DNA from: Streptomyces sp. WM6386
Lineage (GTDB): Bacteria; Actinomycetota; Actinomycetes; Streptomycetales; Streptomycetaceae
Assembly: GCF_000972385.1 (NCBI RefSeq)
Contig: NZ_JXTE01000021.1
Span: 1-64,000 of the forward strand
Direction: 5' to 3'
Length of the DNA stretch: 64,000 nucleotides
This document shows, piece by piece, positions 1-7,953 of the stretch. Position 1 is the stretch's first letter; each line of letters opens with the position of its first letter. Made by a program: the position numbers and the translations under genes. The notes under the pieces are model-generated. The model saw only the letters and a program-made list of their open reading frames with translations. It was not told where the DNA came from and ran no database searches.

Positions 1-171
1 ACACCCGGCCGTGCGCGCGCAGCACCAGCCGGGACGCCCAGACGAAGGAGTCCCGGATGCTCGCCCCCATCACCTCGACGACCGCCCTCAAAAACGCCCC
101 CCGGCAGACCCGACCCGGCCACGGCCCCCGCCGAACCACTCCCCCTCTTCACCCAGTGGTTCGCGGAGGCG

Positions 172-705
172 GTGGCGGCCGGCCAGTCCGAACCGCACAC
201 GATGTCCCTGGCCACCTCGGACGAGGCCGGCCACCCGGACGTACGCACCGTGATGCTGCACGGCGCCGACACCACGGGCTGGACCTTCGCCACCCACGTC
301 ACCAGCCGCAAGGGCCACCACCTCGCGGCCCGCCCCTACGCGGCCCTCGGCTTCTACTGGCCCACCCTGGGCCGCCAGGTCCGCGTCCGGGGCCCGGTCA
401 CCGCGGCCCCCTCCCAGGAGGGCCAGGCCGACCTCCACGCCCGCTCGACAGGCGCCCTGGCCGCCGCGCTCACCGGCCGCCAGAGCGAAGTCCTTGGCTC
501 ACTGGAGGAGTTGGCCGAGGCCTCCGGGACAGCCTGGACCGAGGCCCAGTCACGACCCGACGCCCCGGTCCCGACGTGGACCCTGTACCGCCTGACCCCG
601 CAGGAGGTGGAGTTCTTCCAGGGGGACGCCCGGCGGCGCCATGTGCGGCTGGCGTATCGCCGTACGGGGGAGGAGGAGTGGACGTCGACGCTGCTCTGGC
701 CCTGA
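172..705 (+). CDS. Pyridoxamine 5'-phosphate oxidase-like FMN protein, 5' end disturbed
   Basis: PNPOx/split-barrel flavin family. Readable motifs are EPHTMSLAT near the start, a GRQVRVRGPV strand, and a C-terminal TWTLYRLTPQEVEFFQG typical of the PdxH-like group. The only in-frame start is GTG 172, which would remove the first family helix. In the same frame, bases 108-171 still encode family-like sequence (RPDPATAPAEPLPLFTQWF). A good ribosome site (AAGGAG, 45-50) precedes ATG 57, but that ATG is in another frame. Removing one C from the six-C run at 97-102 would join ATG 57 to this frame, giving about 215 residues, the usual length. So it is either a frameshifted gene or a sequence error. 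Substrate unknown; it is distinct from the true pdxH at 53930. Confidence 0.75.
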   Translation: MAAGQSEPHTMSLATSDEAGHPDVRTVMLHGADTTGWTFATHVTSRKGHHLAARPYAALGFYWPTLGRQVRVRGPVTAAPSQEGQADLHARSTGALAAALTGRQSEVLGSLEELAEASGTAWTEAQSRPDAPVPTWTLYRLTPQEVEFFQGDARRRHVRLAYRRTGEEEWTSTLLWP

Positions 706-783
706 CGGGACGGGCCCACGTCTGCCGATCACCGCCGCGACCCGCCCACCCGACCGACGTTCACCTGCTTCTTGCGTGGAGGC

Positions 784-806
784 CCTGGCGTTCACGCCGG
801 GGAGGA
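784..806. repeat. IS605-type end hairpin remnant (possible)
   Basis: CCTGGCG-TTCA-CGCCGGGG folds as a short hairpin followed by GGAGGAG, as at right ends of Streptomyces IS605/IS1341 elements (compare the end at 19257-19279). No coding sequence is seen between 706 and 1030, so this may be the edge of an element whose other remnant starts at 1031. A hairpin this short can arise by chance in this GC context. Confidence 0.3.
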
Positions 807-1030
807 GTCGTATCCGGTTGTCGCGACGCGGAGCGTCGCCGCATCCGGTGCAGGGCGCGGAGCGCCCGTCGGCAGTCGGCCCTTGCCGAGGTGATGCGAA
901 CGCGTGTGCCTGTGATCGCTGGTCGGGGTGGTGGCTGTGGGAACGGGGGCGTTTGTGCTGCTGTCGTACGTATGGTCCATCCAAGAGTTCGGGACGGCAC
1001 GGTGTCCCGGACGGGGACCGTGGGGGCGAG

Positions 1031-1225
1031 ATGACGCAGGTGAGGGTGGCTGCGGAGGTCGGGCATGCCCGGTACACCCACCGGCTGCGTGTGTCGCCCG
1101 CTGCTCGCACCGCCCTGGCGGCGGAGTGGGACCGATGCCGCTGGGTGTGGAACGAATGCGTCGCCAAGTCCAGGGCCGTACACCTGCACAACAAGGCCAC
1201 CGGCCAGAAGGCCACGTGCGGCCCC
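1031..1225 (+). pseudogene. tnpB: TnpB (IS605 family) 5' fragment
   Basis: The first 65 codons of a TnpB-type RuvC nuclease. GHARYTHRLRVS and WDRCRWVWNECVAKSR match closely the N-terminus of the fuller TnpB at 18021 (GHARYTYRLRVS, WDRCRWIWNECVAKSR). Homology ends at ATCGP, where the sequence passes into a GNAT gene on the other strand. The RuvC and zinc-finger parts are missing, so the product cannot be a nuclease. The junction around 1220-1228 is a short C/G stretch that fits both reading directions. Confidence 0.75.
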
Positions 1226-1344
1226 CGCACCCGCAGCGTCTCGGTCACCGTCAGCGGGACGGTGTGCAGCACCGGCCGCGAGTGCAGGAAGGTTCCGGCA
1301 ACGTCGAGAAACTCACCGGGATCCTCGATCACCACCCACCTCAT
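1223..1344 (-). pseudogene. GNAT acetyltransferase, N-terminal fragment
   Basis: Reading left from ATG 1344 gives about 40 residues starting MRWVVIEDPGEF, with LHTVPLTVTETLRVRG, the usual N-terminal block of a Streptomyces GNAT subfamily. The frame then enters antisense tnpB sequence, so the acetyl-CoA binding part is lost. No downstream remainder was found to the left of the tnpB fragment. Best read as a gene destroyed by the element. Confidence 0.6.
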
Positions 1345-1393
1345 CGCGCACCCCCGCCCACCGCGCCGCTCCCCCTTGCCACGCCCCTTCCCC

Positions 1394-2050
1394 TCATCGG
1401 CCCGCCACCTCCGGATCCGTGGCCAACCGGGCATGCAGATGCACATCCCGGAAGGCGTCCTGCCGCCCCGCCTCGAACATCGCGCCCCGGAGCGTCCCCT
1501 CGTAGGGGAATCCGCAGCGCTCGGCTATCCGGCAGGACGCGTCGTGGCCGAGTGCGTGGCCGAGTTCGAGGCGGTGGAGGCGGAGGTCGGTGAAGGTCCA
1601 GCGGGCGACGAGGGTGAGGGCGCGGGCGGCGACGCGGTGGCCGCGGGCCTCGGGGAGGACCCAGTAGCCGACGCGGGCGACGCGTACGACGTGGTCGATC
1701 TCGTGGACGCCGACGTGCCCCAGTGTCGTGTCGCTGACCGCGTCCGTGACGCGGAAGGAGACGCTGACGCCGTCCGCCGCGGCCGCCGCGCCCGCGCGGA
1801 GCGAGGCGCGGGCGTCGTCGAGGTCGGCGATCGCCTTCAGGGGGGTGTTCCAGCGCCGGAACTCGGGGTCGGAGCGGCCGCGCAGCCAGGTCTCGGCATC
1901 GGCGTCGGAGTCCGCGTCCCAGTGGCGCAGGCGCAGCCCGTGGCCGAGCAGTTCGGGAGCGGGGTGGCTCGGGGACCGTTCACGTGTATGGGCCATCGGG
2001 CCATTGAATACGGAAGGAGGGCCGCCGATCACCCCTCTCCGGCGGAACAT
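1394..2050 (-). CDS. GNAT family N-acetyltransferase (RimJ/RimL type)
   Basis: GNAT fold. LRLRHWDADSDADAETWL is the usual first strand, VARVGYWVLPEARGHRVAARAL is the acetyl-CoA pyrophosphate loop, and LELGHALGHDASCRIAERCGFPYEGTLR is the C-terminal RimJ/RimL block. ATG 2050 lies one base after the stop of the DUF35 gene, which suggests translational coupling. ATG 1996 (MAHTRERS) fits the family N-terminus better, so the first 18 residues are uncertain. Third gene of the DoxX-DUF35-GNAT leftward operon. Acceptor substrate unknown. Confidence 0.8.
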   Translation of the reverse strand: MFRRRGVIGGPPSVFNGPMAHTRERSPSHPAPELLGHGLRLRHWDADSDADAETWLRGRSDPEFRRWNTPLKAIADLDDARASLRAGAAAAADGVSVSFRVTDAVSDTTLGHVGVHEIDHVVRVARVGYWVLPEARGHRVAARALTLVARWTFTDLRLHRLELGHALGHDASCRIAERCGFPYEGTLRGAMFEAGRQDAFRDVHLHARLATDPEVAGR

Positions 2051-2051
2051 C

Positions 2052-2444
2052 TCATCGTCTCGGCCGGAACACCGGGATTCCCTGCCGGAAATCGACCTCC
2101 AGCGCCATGCCGGCCCGCAGTGTCTCCGGCGGGACGCCCACGAGCTCCGTCATCATCCGTGGCCCTTCGGCGAGTTGGACGACCGCGGCGACGTAGGGCG
2201 TGCGCTCCCCGAAGGGCGGCAGATCGTTGCGGTGGACGACGGACCAGGTGTAGAGCTCGGCCCGGCCGCTCGCCGGCTCCCACGTCACGTCCTCGCTCCA
2301 GCAGTGCGGGCAGAACTCGCGGGGGTAGTGGTGGGTACGTCCGCACGCCCCGCAGCGGCGTACGAGCAGCCGCCCTTCTTCGGCCGCCTCCCAGTACGTG
2401 CGCGTGAAAGCGTCGGCCTCCGGCAGATCGAAGCGCGCGTCCAT
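2052..2444 (-). CDS. DUF35 OB-fold/zinc-ribbon protein
   Basis: 130 residues. The N-terminal rubredoxin-like ribbon shows CGACGRTHHYPREFCPHC (four zinc cysteines) and is followed by an OB-fold ending DFRQGIPVFRPR. In known systems DUF35 proteins bind CoA thioesters and pair with a thiolase or MaoC-type hydratase, as in steroid side-chain breakdown. No thiolase lies beside it here. The start has a good GGAGGGG site. It lies in an operon between DoxX and a GNAT gene, under the palindrome at 2912. Confidence 0.85.
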   Translation of the reverse strand: MDARFDLPEADAFTRTYWEAAEEGRLLVRRCGACGRTHHYPREFCPHCWSEDVTWEPASGRAELYTWSVVHRNDLPPFGERTPYVAAVVQLAEGPRMMTELVGVPPETLRAGMALEVDFRQGIPVFRPRR

Positions 2445-2458
2445 GAGGAGCCCCTCCC

Positions 2459-2908
2459 TCAGAAAAGCCCCAGCGCCGCGTCCAGCGACCAGCTCTGCCA
2501 GGACATCCCGAACAGCGCGACCACCGATATCAGCCCCATCATGGCGTTCTGCCCCTGCTCGGCCCAGTCGTGGATCATCAGCGTGAAGTAGAGGACGTTG
2601 AGCAGCAGCCCGCCCACCAGAGCCACCGGTGTCAGCAGGCCGGCCACCAATCCCAGCCCCACCGCCAACTCCGCGTACACGACGACGTACGCCATCGTCC
2701 GCGGCCGTGGCGCGACCACCACCTCGAATCCCGAACGGACCGCGTTCCAGCGGTGCTTCGCGGCGACGTCGGCCGCCCACGCGATGCCGGTCCCCCGCTC
2801 GAACCAGCCCTTCTTGTCCTTGTGCCGCCAGCTCTCCAGCCACCACAGCCCGAGCCCGATCCGCAGCAGGGCCAGCCATTGCGCGCCGGTGAGCCAGATG
2901 GAGTCCAT
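2459..2908 (-). CDS. DoxX family membrane protein
   Basis: 149 residues with four hydrophobic segments: around LALLRIGLGLWW, YVVVYAELAVGLGLVAGLL, VALVGGLLLNVLYF and MMGLISVVALFGM. The conserved ESWRHKDKKGWFERG segment is typical of the actinobacterial DoxX subgroup. The biochemical role of this subgroup is not settled. First gene of a leftward operon with DUF35 and GNAT genes. The operator-like palindrome at 2912-2928 ends four bases before the start codon and no ribosome site is visible, so the transcript may be leaderless or nearly so. Confidence 0.85.
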   Translation of the reverse strand: MDSIWLTGAQWLALLRIGLGLWWLESWRHKDKKGWFERGTGIAWAADVAAKHRWNAVRSGFEVVVAPRPRTMAYVVVYAELAVGLGLVAGLLTPVALVGGLLLNVLYFTLMIHDWAEQGQNAMMGLISVVALFGMSWQSWSLDAALGLF

Positions 2909-2911
2909 GGA

Positions 2912-2928
2912 TCTGACGGTACGTCAGA
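2912..2928. promoter_or_regulatory. TetR-type operator palindrome, site 1
   Basis: TCTGACG-GTA-CGTCAGA, perfect 7-bp arms, immediately upstream of the DoxX start. The CTGAC-N5-GTCAG core recurs at 7882, 7907, 12002, 21475, 27094 and 27121. Confidence 0.7.
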
Positions 2929-3109
2929 TAAGGCCTCGCGGGGAAGACCGTGTGTTTCGCGTGGGGGAAACCTGTGCGGCGGCCCCGAAGCTGTGCGTCC
3001 ACAATGAATACGACGAGATTGTTGGCAATCTTGTCAGCACTCGCCTACGTTCGCAGACGCAAGGAGAAATCACAGCGATCCCGGGATCGTGCGAGCGAGA
3101 GGCATCACC

Positions 3110-4726
3110 GTGAAGCACAGGGCAGTCAAGCGCAGGAGCGTCGTGGTGGGCATCGGCGCGACCGCCGGTGTCGCGGCAATCGGCGGCATCGCCCTGAACG
3201 CGCAGGCGTCGGACACCGACAGCGGCTCGTCCTCCTCGGACACCCTGGTCTTCGACAAGGACGCCTACACGGAGCTGACGACGACCGTCACCGACACGGA
3301 GGGCACCGAGCACTCGGTGACCTACCACTTCTGGAAGGCGATCACCTACGTCGCCAAGCCGGTGGACGAGAAGTACCAGAGCCTGATCGTCAGCGTCCCC
3401 GTCAAGATCGACGGCACGACGGTCGACGCCTCGAACGCGCCGATCCTGTTCGCGAACTCCGTCGGCGGGTACATGCCGTCCTCCGTGGCGGACGCCACCG
3501 GGATCGGGGCCGGGGGCATGACCGGAGGCGGCATGCCCGGCGGCGGCGCTCCCAGCGGCGCTCCCAGCGCCTCGGCCTCCACCGGCACCGCCCCCAACGC
3601 GAACACCAACGCCACTGGCGGTGCCACCGCGAGCAACCAGCTCCTCGCCCTCGCCGCCGGCTACGTCGTCATCGAGCCCGGCGCCCGCGGCCGTACCCTC
3701 AAGAACTCCTCCGGCGAGTACTACGGCACCGCCCCCACCGTGATCGTCGACCTGAAGGCGGCGGTCCGGTACATCCGCTTCAACAAGGGCCGCATCCCCG
3801 GCAACACCGACCGGATCGTCTCCGCCGGCACCAGCGCGGGCGGCGCCGTCTCCGCGCTGCTCGGTGCCTCCGGCGACAGCAAGCTCTACGACAAGGACCT
3901 CAAGGCGCTCGGCGCCGCCGACACCTCCGACGCGATCTTCGCGACCGGCGCCTGGTGCCCGATCACCGACCTCGAGCACGCCGACGGCGCCTACGAGTGG
4001 AACTGGGGCACCAACGAGCTCAGCACCGGCAAGCAGGTCGACCAGGCGGTCTCGAAGGAGCTCCAGGCACAGTTCGCCGAGTACCAGGCGTCCCTGAAGC
4101 TGGGGGGCCTGGGCCGCTTCGGCACGCTGACCGCCCGGAACTACGACGCGTACCTGCTCAAGCAGTACATGGAGCCGGCCGCGACGGCCTACCTCGCCGC
4201 CCTCTCGGCCTCCGACCGTGAGACGTACCTGGCCAAGAACACCTTCATCACCTGGTCCGGCGGCAAGGCGACCTTCTCCTGGGCCGACTTCCTCACCCAC
4301 GTCGGCGCCCGCAAGAAGAGCGTTCCGGCCTTCGACGCCTTCGACCTGTCGGCCGGCGAGAACAACGAGTTCGGCGCGGGCACCACCGTGAGCCGCCACT
4401 TCACGGCGTACGGCGCCAAGAACGACTCCACGGGCCTCAGCAGCAAGCGGGTCGCGAGCGACATCCCCGAGAAGCTGAACCAGATGAACCCGATGTACCA
4501 CCTGGAGCGGAAGAACCCGGGCCGCTCGAAGCACTGGTGGATCCGCCTCGGCACCAGTGACACCGACACCTCGCACGTCGTCTCCGCCAACCTCGCCGCC
4601 GCCGCGAACGGCCTCGGGGACGACGTCGACCACCTCTACTACTGGGACCAGGGCCACGGCGCGAACACCGACCCGGGCGACTTCATCACCTGGATCGCCA
4701 AGGTGACGGGCCACAAGAAGCGGTAG
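3110..4726 (+). CDS. Secreted tannase/feruloyl-esterase-like alpha/beta hydrolase
   Basis: About 538 residues. The N-terminus KRRSVVVGIGATAG followed by an alanine-rich stretch to NAQAS looks like a Tat/Sec export signal. The nucleophile elbow is GTSAGGA, the acid candidate is in GTSDTDTSH, and the histidine is in YYWDQGHGAN, as in bacterial subtype-B tannases. A Gly/Ala/Ser-rich low-complexity insert (about residues 135-175) splits the N-terminal domain. GTG 3110 preceded by GAGAGG is a better start than 3089. Likely an extracellular esterase for plant phenolic esters; the substrate is inferred. A strong terminator follows. Confidence 0.75.
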   Translation: MKHRAVKRRSVVVGIGATAGVAAIGGIALNAQASDTDSGSSSSDTLVFDKDAYTELTTTVTDTEGTEHSVTYHFWKAITYVAKPVDEKYQSLIVSVPVKIDGTTVDASNAPILFANSVGGYMPSSVADATGIGAGGMTGGGMPGGGAPSGAPSASASTGTAPNANTNATGGATASNQLLALAAGYVVIEPGARGRTLKNSSGEYYGTAPTVIVDLKAAVRYIRFNKGRIPGNTDRIVSAGTSAGGAVSALLGASGDSKLYDKDLKALGAADTSDAIFATGAWCPITDLEHADGAYEWNWGTNELSTGKQVDQAVSKELQAQFAEYQASLKLGGLGRFGTLTARNYDAYLLKQYMEPAATAYLAALSASDRETYLAKNTFITWSGGKATFSWADFLTHVGARKKSVPAFDAFDLSAGENNEFGAGTTVSRHFTAYGAKNDSTGLSSKRVASDIPEKLNQMNPMYHLERKNPGRSKHWWIRLGTSDTDTSHVVSANLAAAANGLGDDVDHLYYWDQGHGANTDPGDFITWIAKVTGHKKR

Positions 4727-4793
4727 CCCCCGGCCGTACAGGCCCCCAGGACGCGGTGCCGGTTTCCCGTCATAAGTTCCCGGCCACCGCCCA

Positions 4794-4840
4794 CCACGGC
4801 GCCGAGCCTCCGCGTACGCGGACTCGGCGCCGTGGCTTTT
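4794..4840 (+). terminator. Rho-independent terminator
   Basis: Perfect 13-bp inverted repeat CCACGGCGCCGAG / CTCGGCGCCGTGG (4794-4806, 4823-4835), with a second CCGCG/CGCGG pairing in the loop and CTTTT directly after. It ends the tannase-like gene. Confidence 0.85.
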
Positions 4841-4974
4841 CCACACTCCTTCAGCACAACCAGGTGACGTACGCCACGAGCCCCACCCACTCCTCCTACA
4901 GGCGTGATCAATCCGAAACCAATTCCGGTCTTGACCGAGACCCATCAACCGGAACCCTGATTACGCTCGCGCAC

Positions 4975-6165
4975 ATGGCCGACTCCGCAGCGCCCTCCGC
5001 GTCCTCCACCGCCCGCCCCGTGTACGTCATCGGTGGCGGTCCGGGCGGGCTCGCCGTCGCCCACGCGCTGCGGGCCCAGGGCATACGTGCCGTGGTGCTG
5101 GAGAAGTCCGACCGCGTCGGGGCGTCCTGGCGGCGCCACTACGACCGGCTCCACCTGCACACCACCCGCCGCCTCTCGGCCCTCCCGGGGCTCGCGATGC
5201 CGCGCCGGTTCGGGCGCTGGGTCTCACGCGACGACGTCGTCCGCTATCTGGAGAAGTACGCCGAGCACCACGAGCTGGAGATCGTCACCGGCGTGGAGGT
5301 CTCCCGCGTCGAACGCTCCCCCGACGGCACCGGCTGGCTCCTGCACGCCACCGGCGGCCGCGAACTGACCGGCGCCGCGGTGGTCGTGGCGACCGGCTAC
5401 AACCACACGCCGCTGGTGCCGGACTGGGCCGGCCTCTCCTCGTACCCCGGCGAGGTCGTGCACGCCGCCGACTACCGCAACCCCAAGCCCTACGCCGGCC
5501 GGGACGTCCTGGTCGTCGGTGTCGGCAACACCGGTGCCGAGATCGCCGTGGACCTGGTGGAGGGCGGGGCGAAGCGTGTCCGGCTGTCCGTGCGCACCGC
5601 CCCGCACATCGTCCGCCGCTCGACCGCGGGCTGGGCCGCCCAGTACACGGGGGTGCTCGTACGACGGCTGCCGGTCGGGCTCGTCGACCGGCTCGCCCGG
5701 CCCATGGCGAAGCTCAGCGTGCCCGACCTGTCCGAGCACGGCCTGCCCCGCCCCGACACCGGCCTCTACACCCGGGTCCACGAGGGCGCCATCCCCGTCC
5801 AGGACGTCGGCCTCATCGACGCCGTACGCAAGGGCAAGGTCGAGGTCGTGGCCGCCGTCGACGGCTTCGAGAAGGACGAGGTGCTCCTCGCCGACGGCAC
5901 CCGCATCACCCCGGACACCGTGATCGCGGCCACCGGATACGCCCGCTCCCTGGAGGACCTCGTCGGCCACCTCGACGTCCTCGACACAAGGGGGTTGCCG
6001 GTGGTCAACGGCGCCCGCAGCCCGAAGGACGCGCCGGGCCTCTTCTTCAGCGGCTACGTCACTCCCATAAGCGGCACCTTCCGGGAACTGTCGATCGACG
6101 CGGAGAAGATCGCGAAGGCGATCGCCAAGGACGGGGCCCGGCAGGTCTCCAGACTGCCCGTCTGA
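4975..6165 (+). CDS. Flavin-containing monooxygenase-type oxidoreductase
   Basis: 396 residues. FAD Rossmann motif VIGGGPGGLA (about residues 18-27), VGASWRRHYDRLHLHT, the second dinucleotide (NADPH) motif VVGVGNTGAEIA near residue 180, and the ATGY motifs VVATGYNHTP and IAATGYAR. This is the YUC/FMO-like class found in actinobacteria; the substrate cannot be read. ATG 4975 is the start just before conserved sequence. It lies between the terminator at 4794 and a second FAD enzyme at 6320. Confidence 0.85.
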   Translation: MADSAAPSASSTARPVYVIGGGPGGLAVAHALRAQGIRAVVLEKSDRVGASWRRHYDRLHLHTTRRLSALPGLAMPRRFGRWVSRDDVVRYLEKYAEHHELEIVTGVEVSRVERSPDGTGWLLHATGGRELTGAAVVVATGYNHTPLVPDWAGLSSYPGEVVHAADYRNPKPYAGRDVLVVGVGNTGAEIAVDLVEGGAKRVRLSVRTAPHIVRRSTAGWAAQYTGVLVRRLPVGLVDRLARPMAKLSVPDLSEHGLPRPDTGLYTRVHEGAIPVQDVGLIDAVRKGKVEVVAAVDGFEKDEVLLADGTRITPDTVIAATGYARSLEDLVGHLDVLDTRGLPVVNGARSPKDAPGLFFSGYVTPISGTFRELSIDAEKIAKAIAKDGARQVSRLPV

Positions 6166-6319
6166 CGCAGGAACCCTCAACTCGCTGACGTACTCCTCTC
6201 GTTACTCCTGGGTCAGAAGTGGCGAGAGTGCTGTACGGCGCCACCGCATGGGGCCAGAATGTGAGCACTGTTCATGTTCTGGCTCCACTCCAACCTCTCG
6301 CACCTGACGGAGGATGCAC

Positions 6320-7834
6320 GTGGCACGCGAAAGACAGCTCCCCCAACTCCCCCAGCCCTCCCGGCTCTCCCGCCGCACCCTGCTGGGCGGTGCCGCCGCC
6401 ACAGCCGGTGCCGCCGCCCTCGCCGGCACCGCGGCCTCGCCCGCCGCCGCGGCCACCCGTGAGGCCGACGTGGTCGTCATCGGCGCCGGGCTCGCCGGCC
6501 TCACCGCGGCCCGCGACCTGGTGGCGGCCGGCAAGTCCGTGGTCGTCCTGGAGGCCCGTGACCGCGTCGGCGGCCGGGTCGTGAACCTCCCGCTCGCGAA
6601 CGGCGGGGTCACCGAGGGCGGCGGCGAGTTCATCGGCCCCACCCAGGACCGCATCAAGGCCCTCGCGGACTCCCTCGGCGTGGGAACCTTCGCCACCTAC
6701 AACACCGGCAAGAACCTCCTCTACAAGGACGGCAAGAAGACCGCGTACGCCACCGACGGCCTCCTCGGTTCGGTCCCGCCCATCGACGCGGCCGGCCTCG
6801 CCAACGCCGCGATCGTGCAGGCCACCCTGGACGACCTGGCCAAGCAGATACCGGTCGACGCGCCCTGGACCGCCGCCAAGGCCGACGAGTGGGACCGGCA
6901 GACCTTCGAGACCTGGCTGCGCGCCAACGCCGTCGTCCCGTCGGCCAAGTTTCTCTTCGACGTGGCCTGCACCTCGATCTTCTCGGCCGAACCCCGCGAA
7001 CTCTCCTTCCTGTTCGTGCTCTTCTACATCGCCGCCGCCGGCAACGAGACCAACGTCGGCACCCTGGAACGCCTCACCGAGACCGCGAACGGCGCCCAGG
7101 AACTGCGCTTCGTCGGCGGCTCCCAGCTGGTGCCGATCAAGCTCGCCGCCACCCTCGGCGACCGGGTGGTGCTGAACGCCCCGGTGCGCACCATCGCCAA
7201 GTCCGGCGCCAAGTACGTCGTGACGGCCGACGGAACCACCGTCACCGCCAAGAAGGTCGTCGTCGCCGTGCCCCCGCCGATCGCCGCCCGCATCACCTAC
7301 GACCCGCTGCTCCCGGCCTCCCGCGACCAGCTCACCCAGCGGCTGCCGATGGCCTCGGTCGGCAAGGCCATCGCGATCTACGACACCCCCTTCTGGCGGG
7401 CCGACGGCCTCAACGGCCAGGTCGTCAGCGACACCGGCGTCGTCAGCTCCACCTTCGACAACTCCCCGCCCGACGCCTCCTACGGCGCCCTGATGGGCTT
7501 CATCGAGGCCGACGAGGCCCGCAAGTACGACGGGGCGAGCGAGGCGGAGGTCAAGGCGGCCGTCCTGAAGGACTACACGACCTACTTCGGCGCGAAAGCG
7601 GCCTCCCCCACCTCCTTCGTCCTGCAACGCTGGAACAACGAGACCTACACCCGCGGCGGCCCCGTCTCCATCGCCGCCCCGGGCGTCCTGACCCAGTACG
7701 GCCCCTCCCTGCGCACTCCCGTCGGCGGCATCCACTGGGCCGGCACGGAGACCTCCATCCACTGGATGGGGTTCATGGACGGTGCGGTGCGGTCGGGCGA
7801 GCGGGTGGCGAAGGAGGTGCTGGCGGTGCTGTGA
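6320..7834 (+). CDS. Secreted FAD-dependent amine oxidase
   Basis: About 504 residues. A twin-arginine signal (SRRTLLGGAAATAG) runs to about residue 45, followed by the FAD motif VVVIGAGLAGLTAARDL and the GG doublet GGRVVNLP. The C-terminal FAD contact GGIHWAGTETSIHWMGFMDGAVRSG is the flavin monoamine oxidase (MAO/PAO) signature. GGAGG at 6309-6313 touches ATG 6314 directly, so GTG 6320 (six-base spacing) is the likely start. Probably oxidises an amine outside the cell, releasing aldehyde, ammonia and peroxide. Confidence 0.85.
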   Translation: MARERQLPQLPQPSRLSRRTLLGGAAATAGAAALAGTAASPAAAATREADVVVIGAGLAGLTAARDLVAAGKSVVVLEARDRVGGRVVNLPLANGGVTEGGGEFIGPTQDRIKALADSLGVGTFATYNTGKNLLYKDGKKTAYATDGLLGSVPPIDAAGLANAAIVQATLDDLAKQIPVDAPWTAAKADEWDRQTFETWLRANAVVPSAKFLFDVACTSIFSAEPRELSFLFVLFYIAAAGNETNVGTLERLTETANGAQELRFVGGSQLVPIKLAATLGDRVVLNAPVRTIAKSGAKYVVTADGTTVTAKKVVVAVPPPIAARITYDPLLPASRDQLTQRLPMASVGKAIAIYDTPFWRADGLNGQVVSDTGVVSSTFDNSPPDASYGALMGFIEADEARKYDGASEAEVKAAVLKDYTTYFGAKAASPTSFVLQRWNNETYTRGGPVSIAAPGVLTQYGPSLRTPVGGIHWAGTETSIHWMGFMDGAVRSGERVAKEVLAVL

Positions 7835-7881
7835 GCGATGCCGCCGGCGTGCTCTGCCCAACTTTGTGTGCACAGCCATTC

Positions 7882-7921
7882 CTGACACCGTGTCAGTTCC
7901 TTTAATCTGACACTGCGTCAG
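7882..7921. promoter_or_regulatory. Two tandem TetR-type operators (sites 2 and 3)
   Basis: CTGACACCGTGTCAG (7882-7896) and CTGACACTGCGTCAG (7907-7921), same CTGAC-N5-GTCAG layout, centres 25 bp apart, 33 bp upstream of the start of the CoA-ligase gene. Confidence 0.75.
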
Positions 7922-7953
7922 TTAATCGCTGTCACACAGGAGCGGGCGGACCG

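Noticed and set aside
1..70. Minus-strand open frame reading MGASIRDSFVWASRLVLRAHGRV to the left edge
   Set aside because: It has coding-like composition, but it would overlap head-on with the plus-strand start at 57. Only 23 codons are visible.
4794..4840. Palindrome as a regulator operator
   Set aside because: The 13-bp stem with CTTTT after it, and its place downstream of a stop, fit a terminator.
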